Shown here: positions 56,057-64,000 of the stretch, one piece after another
Layout of the letters: the number at the start of each line of letters is the position of its first letter
Numbering within the stretch: the first letter of the stretch is position 1
Assembly: GCA_963930775.1 (NCBI GenBank)
Contig: OZ005705.1
Span: forward strand, 1,054,001-1,118,000
Length of the DNA: 64,000 nt
From: Cliona cf. orientalis
Taxonomy: Eukaryota; Porifera; Demospongiae; Clionaida; Clionaidae
Reading direction: 5' to 3'
Notes under the pieces: generated by a model
What the model saw: the letters and a program-made list of their open reading frames with translations, nothing else
Told to the model about the DNA's origin: nothing
The model's database searches: none
Program-made: the position numbers and the translations under genes

Positions 56057-59000
56057 TCAGAGTCCACCTGTGGCCTCATCACCTTTAGTGGCTGGAGTGT
56101 AGTAGTTGGTACCGTTCACCTGAAAAGGTCAAAAGTGCAATTTCACAACCATATCTCAAGCTACATACCATGCATGTATAATTATTCACCACAGTCTCGT
56201 TCCCAGGCCCTATTCCCAGCCTTTCAATGTAAAAAGACTGGGGAGCCTGGAGACATGGCTATGACTGTGTGAATACTGGTAATAGACTAGGTCGTCGGAC
56301 AATCAACAATAAAAGGTATTATAGTCACACTCACTTGTCTATCAAAGTCGAATACAAACCGTGGTATTTCAATCTGATCAGGGTTAATAGTATCGTAAAG
56401 GTACTGTACACCGTTCAGATACTGGACTTTGTCCTTTATTTCTGACGCAGTGAAAGTTAAAAACCACCATCCTGATAGCTGTAGGAGAGAGAGAGAGAGA
56501 GAGAGAGAGAACAGTATAATATTATAGCAACAAGCACAATAATGGGATTAGCTGGCATACCTTAAACCACCAGTTAGCATGGATAATGTACAATGCTCTT
56601 AGGTTATTCCTGTATCTGTGTAGAAAAGAAAATACAATCACTGGTCACATGACCTTCAGCCGAAGTCACATGTTAATGATCCACTGCAACCTTAACAACA
56701 GACTCCTACCTGTCATCGACCATAGTGTACAGTTGCTTGAAGAAGCTAGAGTCAGCCTGATTGTCCGACTCGGAGAGGGTATTGAAGTAGACCAGAATAT
56801 AGTCTTTGTGGACAACTGTCTCCATTACGTGAATGAAATAGGCCATGGCCTGAAGAGAAGGGGAAAGGCAGAGGTAGTACATGTACTGTAGCTTCTTAGC
56901 TTCTCTCTCCCTCCCTCCCTCTCCATCTCTGGCACTTACCTTAGACAGATCAACCTTTGGTGCTGGGAACTGTCTCCCCACAAACACCACCACTTGTCTG
57001 CCGACGTAGTCCAGCCCAGCTTTGTAAAATGCTCCAAGACTGGCCATGTCAGAAAAGTTTTCTGTACGAGCACGACGAAGATAATGCTGATACCTAGTGA
57101 AGGGAGAAGGGAGGAAGGGGGGAGAGGGATTATAGAATGAACCAAAAACTAACTACGAACTCACTTTTTCATTTGTGACTCTGCCTCAGTCATTGGTCGA
57201 CTTCTCGTTATTTGCTCTCTTCTCTGCTGATCATGGTCGCTGGTCATGGAGGCAAAGGGGTGGCTACCAACCTATGATACATCATGACGATTAAACCACA
57301 CCCCCAACACTCAGGCCACACCCACATTACCTCGGCAACGAGTGCTGACTCCTCCTCCTCTTCATCACCTTCAACCTCAGCATCAGCATCTCCTTCACTC
57401 CCACCTAGACACAACGCACGCAAAATGCAAGTATCTTCAACTGTACACATGTAAATGTACATTCGCATGTACGTACATGTACCATAACACGCACATTATG
57501 TCAAGAGTACAGTGTTATGCATTCGCTCAAACACGATACAACAGTCTGGCCAAGAGCACATTAAGAGCAAGAGTGTGGCTTATGCATCCTACACATTAGT
57601 CTGGCCAACTGACCCTTTCCCCCACTCCTATGGGGTGGGTCCAGCTACATGTGTATATTATAGCAGGCAAGATATAAATCAGCAACACCCCTCCAAAAGA
57701 CAATGACAACGAAGAGATAGCATGTGAGCTATGTTGATAAGGCACCACTGACAATACACTTTATTTAAGGACAACAAAGTGTGGCCCAAAAACAATACAC
57801 TACTCCCAAGTAGTTATAATAACTATTATTTGCCAACAACCACATACACATGTACCTGTAGCACCAAATAATATATGGTTACCACCTCAATATGCAAGAT
57901 CTTTTGATAATCGAATGCCTTTATATTATTGTACCAAAGTATATACTTGTAAGTGTATCCATGACAATTGCAATAATCTAGGCTCCACCCACCTACCTGA
58001 TGCAATGGGGTTGCTAGTGATCCTTATCGTCCTCTCTGCAATCACCGGTTCCCCGTACTCGTTGCCGAGAGCAGAGGGCAGGGCCTTGGCTGCGTAGGCC
58101 TCCTCTTCCGCACTCCGAGGGAAGTAGAAGGGCATGACCTTGTTGTAGTAGGGCTCATGGCCGTCAGAGATGAAGACAACCAGATCAATGTCTTCACCGT
58201 AGTGCTCCAGGAAACGACGGATTGTTCCTGAGGGAAAAGGGGAAGAGAAGATGAGAGTACTGATAATGCGGAATATTAGAGGGGCAAACTCACTAATGGC
58301 AATGTGGGCTCCTTCTTCGGGAGGATAGCCACGCCTACTGGAGTTGTGAACACTGAAAGCAACTGACCCTAACTTCCGAGAGCTGTAGAGGAGAAAGAGA
58401 GAGAGAGAGAGAGAGAGAAGGAAACAAAAGATGATATGTCACTAGATGGGAGACCATCACTCCTAAAGAAGGTGATAATAATATTATGGTGAACAGGTGC
58501 CACTTCAGCTTAGCTGATTAGCTAGCTAACTGCAGCTCTATGGCTTTTCATTGTCCACCACACTCCATAAAAACTAAGCTCTACAGTCAACCAATAAGGA
58601 CAAGAAATACATCAGATGTATTCATCTTCTCGTCTCATTGGTCAATCCAAACTCATAATCATAACTATTTTGTATGTACATGCAAGTCTACTTAACAAAG
58701 TACTTACCCGACAATCTGCATGACACTTCTGTAGCAGTTGAAGAGTGCACTCTCGGCAGCCGTCTGGTAGCGAACGTTGTACCTTGGACCCACCGTGTGG
58801 ATGACATGCCTACAGCCAATCGACACACACAGACAAAACACATCATCATAATCGACAAGAGTAGTCCACATAGCTACATCATCCTGCGACAATGCAGTAC
58901 ATACCTCGCTGGAAGCTTGAAACCACCAGTGATCTTTGCTTCACCAGTACGGCAAGCTAAGTAGAATTGAGAGAGAGCGAGGGAGGGAGAGAGAGAGGGA

Positions 59001-59782
59001 GAGAGAGATTGAAACATCCACCCCTCATTGCATTGCACACGTTTTTGTATGTGTGCTTGCATGCATATAAATAGTGTTAACAAGTCACGATGGGCCACTA
59101 TTAAACACTTACATCCGACTTGTGTCTTGCATGCTTCCTTGAGCTCAGGCCCTGCGATCTCCATCAACCGCAGGGTGATGGGGTTCTTGTCGGTGAGGCT
59201 CTCATTGGTCGGATTGACGACAGCGTCAACCTGGAGCATGGCAATGTCCCCCGTCCTACAACATGTGATAGAGGGGGGAGGGGGGAGCAACATGTTTAAA
59301 GGGTCTGCTGAAGTGCACTAATTAGAATTTTAAAACTAGCTAAAACGCTGACACGATAATTTGGGATTTAACTTGACGTCCACATTATTTGTACACATCG
59401 CTTTAAAAAGACTACAGACCATGCTTTCTGTTTGCAAAATTTTTGTTATTTATTATTATTTTCATGATATTCTCTTAAGAGATCGAGAAGATCTGCTATA
59501 TGCACACGTATACTTTTGCATAAATTTAATTCATACATGTTCAAAATACATGCACTAGGTGTCCAGCAACATGCAGCACCTTTAATAGTAGACATTAATT
59601 TGCACTCACCATAACGCAATCTTCCTATTCAGATCCTCCCTGACAGAGAAGGGCGAAATAACGTGAGCATTCGGCAGCGACTCTTCGTCCACATTTGGGG
59701 GTGGGCCCTCCGGTGCAGTCTCGGACCAGCGAGTGACATCCGATGCGTCCACCACTTGTGGCTTTGCGCCCAGGGGATCCAT
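56057..59782 (-). CDS. GDAP2: GDAP2: macro domain plus CRAL-TRIO domain protein
   Basis: Thirteen minus-strand exons: 59782-59610, 59255-59113, 58956-58905, 58809-58708, 58382-58294, 58227-57997, 57404-57331, 57271-57165, 57093-56940, 56849-56710, 56609-56561, 56478-56335, 56119-56057; 1521 nt, 506 aa (human is about 497). It begins MDPLGA, as vertebrate GDAP2 does. The macro domain (about 55-225) has AVVNPTNESLTDKNP, CRTGEAKITGGFKLPAR, HVIHTVGPRYNVRYQTAAES and FSVHNSSRRGYPPEEGAHIA. An acidic linker (GDEEEEES) follows. The C-terminal half (about 324-500) is a CRAL-TRIO/Sec14-like domain: YQHYLRRARTENFSDMASL, GRQVVVFVGRQFPAPKVDL, DYILVYFNTLSE, LRALYIIHANWWFK. Macro domains usually bind ADP-ribose and CRAL-TRIO domains bind lipids; GDAP2 function is poorly known. 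It is divergent from PI4KA. Confidence 0.95.
56480..56511. repeat. (GA)n microsatellite acting as GDAP2 pyrimidine tract
   Basis: On the gene's strand this is a CT run leading to the acceptor before exon 56478-56335. Confidence 0.75.
58383..58420. repeat. (GA)n microsatellite acting as GDAP2 pyrimidine tract
   Basis: Read on the minus strand it is a CT run ending in CTCCTCTACAG before exon 58382-58294. Confidence 0.75.
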
Positions 59783-60021
59783 CGTGTTGTGAACTCACGC
59801 TACGACTCCAGCAGTTCAACGCAGTGCGCCTCCTTCGCACGGTTCAAACACTCACAAAGACCCTCGAGACTTCGAAAATTTCAACTTGTGCAGAGCGTGC
59901 ACTTCGCTGCTTGCATGTGATGTACAGTGTGACCTTCACATGATGTGACAGCGAAGCGACCTTTGGTAGTGGTGCGCGTTAATTGGAATAAAGAACCCTA
60001 ACTTCTGTCACAACGCTCGCG
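59783..60021. promoter_or_regulatory. Putative bidirectional promoter, GDAP2 / PI4KA
   Basis: The two ATGs are 239 bp apart on opposite strands. The segment lacks an obvious TATA box and is richer in CG dinucleotides than its surroundings. Both 5' UTRs must fit here or be spliced from farther away. Inferred from geometry. Confidence 0.5.
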
Positions 60022-63000
60022 ATGGCCTGGTTCGGAAGTGTTCGTTCGTTCCACTCTTCGGCCTTGAATAGCTTTGCCAGGGAGCTAGCCAAGCTTTCCA
60101 ACGCTCCACCCGACAAGGTAGAACCGTAAACTATAAAAAAAAAATCTGTACAAACTGTAACTTTGTTTATAAATTGTGTCTATGGTGTTGTGCTTTTAAC
60201 TAGGTTGAGAAACTGTTTGACTACTGTCCTCCTGTTCCTGCTGGTGGGGAGAAGTGTGTACTGCAAGACAGAGGTCTCTCAGCTATCGTGGCACTTGGCC
60301 TTTTTGCTGTAGACTCACAACTAAAGGTTCTTTTAAATACGTCCTCCTTTTAATTTTTTGCTTTTAATAATTGCATGGTTTTGGTGCGATTTTCTGTTCA
60401 GGTTCAGTGTGATAGGATAGTGGACTACTTTGTGAAGTTGGTGCAGTCCTTTCCAAGAGCTGTATGGGTGCAAAACACGCAAATTGCTGCCAAGAAAGGT
60501 ATAGGCATTGTTAATAAATTGATTATCATACTAGATGACTTTTATGCATATATATCTCTCTGCACCCCAGATGGATTGGTGGTTGAACAGTTTTGCTACA
60601 AAGTTGGTATCATTCTCTCCAACCTTGTTCCCTTCTGTAGCCCAGATCAGCAGCAAAAGGTCCGTTCACTGATTATATTATTTTATTATAGATATACTGT
60701 ATAGGTGAATTACCATTACTTTTATTGGCACAGATCATACAGACTGAATTGAGTGTGTTCAAGGAATTTTCACAACAGTTTCTACAGATAGCGACCCAGA
60801 GTGAACCAGGTCTGTGTCTGTGTGCATTTGTGTATCAATTTGTCCCTGTACCTATGTATCACCTCTCTGTTACTGCAGATGCTCGAGTGTACACAGAGGT
60901 GGTCCCAGCCCTCCTTGGCCTAGCCAGAGCTTTGCAGAAGTCATCTGCCTGTCGTAGAGACGCATTTAGACACATGGTGGAGTCATTGAGAGGGGGTGTG
61001 GCTGGTGGGCGGAGTCACAAGGCGGCGGAGGCAGGCAAGTGTGAGAGCAGTGGACAGGAATTGGATTTGGACGCTGACAGCATCAACACGTTGCTGACAA
61101 CGGTAAGGTGATAGGGAACTAGCTTATATGCATACATACATGTACATACATGTACCTTAACTGTTGGTTCTCTGTGTGTGCATAATAATAGTGTTTACAA
61201 GATCTAAGTTTATCCTTCTATAAATTTGGATAAGGTGTGTCAGCTTAAATATACGTAGGAATGATCATATTATTATTATAGTCCACCCAGTCTAATCTGC
61301 TTAGTAGAGTTGCATAGTAATCACAGAATTTGAAATTTCTTTTTGCTTCCTTTTTTCATCATTCAAGGTGATGGATGTTCTCAACCCGCTCTACCTGAAG
61401 GGGCTGGATGCTCTCCTGGAGCAGGCCAACAGTGAGAAGCTGATAACGATGGGGTACCCCTATCGTTTCCTCGGCGTTGTCCTCCAGTGCTCCCTCTTCA
61501 GCCTCCTTCGGGACGTCATCATGCGCTCCAGTGCTGGTAAATTCTTTTTAAGTAGGACCCTATTACGCAGAATCTAGAATCTTAAGCCCAGTTTACACTA
61601 GGCCCTTAATCCGGATTCCAATCTGATTTCAAGTAATTCAGATCAGTAAGCATGTATAGACAGGGCTTTAGCAGAGTACAGGGGTATAATGGAATACTAT
61701 GTGTAAATAGGTGGACTCAGTTTGTCTGGCCTTGTCCCCAGGTTCCCTGATCCCCGAGCTTTTCAACATCAATAAGCTGGGTATTAATTTTGTAATTTCT
61801 TTGGTGTATGGAATCATATTTATGCACCTGGCTGTGTGTACAGCCATAGATTAAAGATATAAGTGTAATTTGTTGAAATTTATATCTTTCCTCCAGACTT
61901 GAGCGGGCCGCTCCATGTTCAAGTGATGAGGCTGGCAGAGGACCAGATCAGTGGTGGAGTCAGAGACCTGAGCCTCGTCACTCCGGCCGCTACCAACGTC
62001 AACGAGAAAGCTTATCACATCGTCCAGCTCATCTGTGTCGCCGTCCAGCTTCTCACCTGGGCTGTCAGTGAGGAACAAGGTTAGGCCCCACCATATTTGT
62101 GTTTTATTGACGTAATTTGTGTAACTACCATAGTTAATCGAATACAATGTATGATTCAACGTAAGAAATTAGCATTTTACGAATTCTCATGACGTGTATT
62201 ATAAGGAGTGATTGACGACCATAACCAGAAAAAGGCGTGTTTTTCAAAATTGAAATTTTTTTCCATACGTAGTATTAGATTAAGTACAGTATACATGTGT
62301 ACATGTATGATTTATAAAGAAAAAAATGTTTAAGGTATAACTTTATCTGTCCCTCTCTCACTCTCTCTCCCCTCCACCCCCCTCCCCTCTCTCTAGAAAT
62401 CGAGTCTGCTCTTCAGCGTCTCTCCACTCTGCTGACCGTCCACACTCCCAAGTTTAACATCTTGGTCACTCCTCTGAGGGCAGCCATACTTGAGGTTTGA
62501 TTGACTCAGTGCATGTTGAAAAGTTCGACGGTGAATGTGTTGTTTTTTTTTTTTCTCTCTCTTGTAGGGAATAGCTTCTCTTGCTGAAAAGAATCATTCT
62601 TATGTCAGGTAAAATAAAATTTTCTCAGTGCTGTAAACATATTATTATAATTGTCACTCTGTACTAGCTAATATTAATTGGGGTGCACGAGATGTACACC
62701 CCAATTAATGTCATGTATAATTATTGTTATTATTTGTCGTCTATTCCCATCTCTCCAGCTTGGCTCTAAACAGATTCAAAGAGTTTTTGACGTCCAATCT
62801 GCTCTATGTGATGTACTGTGATGCGCTGTCCAGCGGTAGTAACCTAGACTTTGCCACCTCCGAGAAACCTCAGTCGTTCCTCATGCTCCAGTCGTTCCTG
62901 CTAACTCCTATTCACATATCAAGAGTGGACGCTTTTGTAGCCGTCCAACAGGCTCTTGGAAGTGCCGTGTGCAGGTTACTACATGTGTGTAAATCTATCA

Positions 63001-63637
63001 CTATGTGTGTGTGTGAGTCATTTCTTGCAAATAATGATTGAAAGTGTAAATGCTTGTGAAGTATGTACATTGTACATGTATGTTTAATTTGATTGCAGAA
63101 TAGGAATGGATTTGCCTAGATTTTGGGATTGGAAAAATATATTATGCTTATAATACTAGTATCCTCGGTATCCTTCCTTCCCCCTCCACCCCCCCCCTCT
63201 CGTACATGTACACAGGACCATGAAGGCAGACAGTGAAGGTAGCAGTACGCAGGTGGAGGCATTCCTTGCCTCTCTCGGTAACCAGCTCTACACAGCAGAT
63301 GCCAATGTGGAGTAAGTTGAATCATAATACATAAGGTATTCATTCCACCCCCCCCCCCCCCCACCCCTTCTCCCACTACCCTTCCGAACTTTGTAGCAGA
63401 AAAGAAGCCCATGATTTTATTATATTTTTGCTTTCAATTTAATGCTCTTGCAGGCGATCCCTTCGTATGGCTGAGTGTATTGTGATGCTGCTAGGTCAGG
63501 TGGCCATAGCTCTGAGGCAGGAGCATGGAATCATCGGCAGCGTGGTGGGGATTTTCAAGCAGAGGATGTTCTACCCGACCAGCAACCTGGACATCTCCAT
63601 GGTCAATGAGCTAGCCAAGATGGCTGCCAAGACTGGG
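60022..63637 (+). CDS. PI4KA: PI4KA, N-terminal part (gene runs off the window)
   Basis: Fourteen exons are visible: 60022-60117, 60204-60326, 60402-60498, 60571-60659, 60734-60809, 60879-61102, 61368-61536, 61742-61780, 61897-62079, 62397-62494, 62568-62608, 62759-62974, 63216-63311, 63454-63637; 1731 nt, 577 codons, open at the end. The family makes PI4P at the plasma membrane, in complex with TTC7 and FAM126. Only the N-terminal helical solenoid is present; the lipid-kinase domain lies beyond 64000. Matches to the vertebrate protein include VEKLFDYCPP, LSAIVALGLFAVDSQL, TEVVPALLGLARALQKSS and MAECIVMLLGQVAIALRQEH. The exon 2 donor (AAG|GTTCTT) and exon 8 donor (CTGG|GTATTA) are weak, so these boundaries are less certain. 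The remaining 363 bp are intron. Confidence 0.9.
62128..62289. mobile_element. MITE-like element, family B copy 2
   Basis: Reverse-oriented relative of 12962-13135. Read on the minus strand it shares TTTCAATTTTGAAAAAC, then TTTTTCTGG, GGTCGTCAAT and ATTGTATTCGATTAACTA with the first copy. Flanking TA occurs at 62126-62127 and 62290-62291. It lies in intron 9 of PI4KA and has no coding capacity. Confidence 0.8.
62673..62709. repeat. Short hairpin inverted repeat in PI4KA intron 11
   Basis: ATTAATTGGGGTG is matched by CACCCCAATTAAT around a short loop. It may be the end of a foldback element or an RNA hairpin. Confidence 0.5.
63346..63361. repeat. Poly-C tract in PI4KA intron 13
   Basis: A homopolymer run of C with one A interruption, near a similar C-rich stretch at about 63190-63200. 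Exact length may be affected by sequencing error. Confidence 0.7.
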
Positions 63638-63664
63638 GTGAGGAATTTGTATATATGTGTGGGT

Positions 63665-63679
63665 GGGGGGGGGGGGGGG
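63665..63679. repeat. Poly-G tract in PI4KA intron 14
   Basis: A run of about 15 G shortly after the donor of exon 14. Exact length may be affected by sequencing error. Confidence 0.7.
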
Positions 63680-64000
63680 CGGAGAAATATGATATTATAG
63701 CTTGTTTGTACTGATGTACATATACATTTATAATGGTATGGTGCAACTGCCAAATTACAAAGGGATAATTGCCAAGTATCATTCCCAGCTTTTCAAACTT
63801 TGGCGTATAAACTGGGAATGGAAACTGAGTATGGGACCATGCATATTGCTGATGTACTTGCACTTTGACTTGAGTATACATGTAACTATAATGTGAACAT
63901 TAAATTATGTATCCGCAGTATACATACATGTACATCAACGGAATGCTACGTATGTACCTTTCAACTTTAATAATTTGTCGATTGTGTAGCTAAATAATAT

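Overview
The window is nuclear DNA from an animal, most likely a demosponge. Genes are close together and rich in short GT-AG introns. The gene set is metazoan: LRRK1-like ROCO kinase, GDAP2, BICRA/GLTSCR1-like, HUNK-like kinases, PI4KA and NOP2. There are also three ArsB/Lsi2-type transporters, a family proposed as the active silicon transporters of sponges. The sponge assignment is inferred from content; no marker gene proves it. I found no rRNA, tRNA, CRISPR array or bacterial operon.

Layout. 0.4-1.0 kb (-): small unrecognised ORF, head to head with NOP2 (1.1-3.3 kb, +). 3.5-23.1 kb (+): a 27-exon LRRK1-like ROCO kinase gene whose reading frame closes over all exons (2853 aa). 23.5-25.2 kb (-): kelch-repeat protein. 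25.7-28.6 kb (-): unrecognised IQ-motif protein. 28.8-37.3 kb: three related intronless-CDS transporters (-,-,+). 38.2-43.2 kb (-): BICRA/GLTSCR1-like chromatin subunit. 44.6-45.9 kb (+): type II membrane glycosyltransferase. 46.2-55.5 kb (+): two tandem HUNK-like kinases. 56.1-59.8 kb (-): GDAP2. 60.0 kb to the right edge (+): 5' part of PI4KA, sharing a 239-bp head-to-head promoter region with GDAP2.

Exon models were built by hand from splice signals and phase. For each complete multi-exon gene the exon lengths sum to a multiple of three and end in a stop, which strongly supports them. They lack transcript evidence, UTRs are mostly undefined, and alternative splicing cannot be seen.

Noncoding sequence carries several short terminal-inverted-repeat elements (MITE-like). 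Four share CCGTA-type ends and TA flanks; one has a 7-bp duplication. There is also a minisatellite that copies a splice-donor region, many CT/GA microsatellites serving as polypyrimidine tracts, and frequent TACATGTA palindromes. The most interesting biology is the transporter triplet with its conserved extra loop motif, the intact LRRK1-like kinase with unusual kinase motifs, and the HUNK-like pair with diverged tails and repeated RRRKSVPP cassettes.
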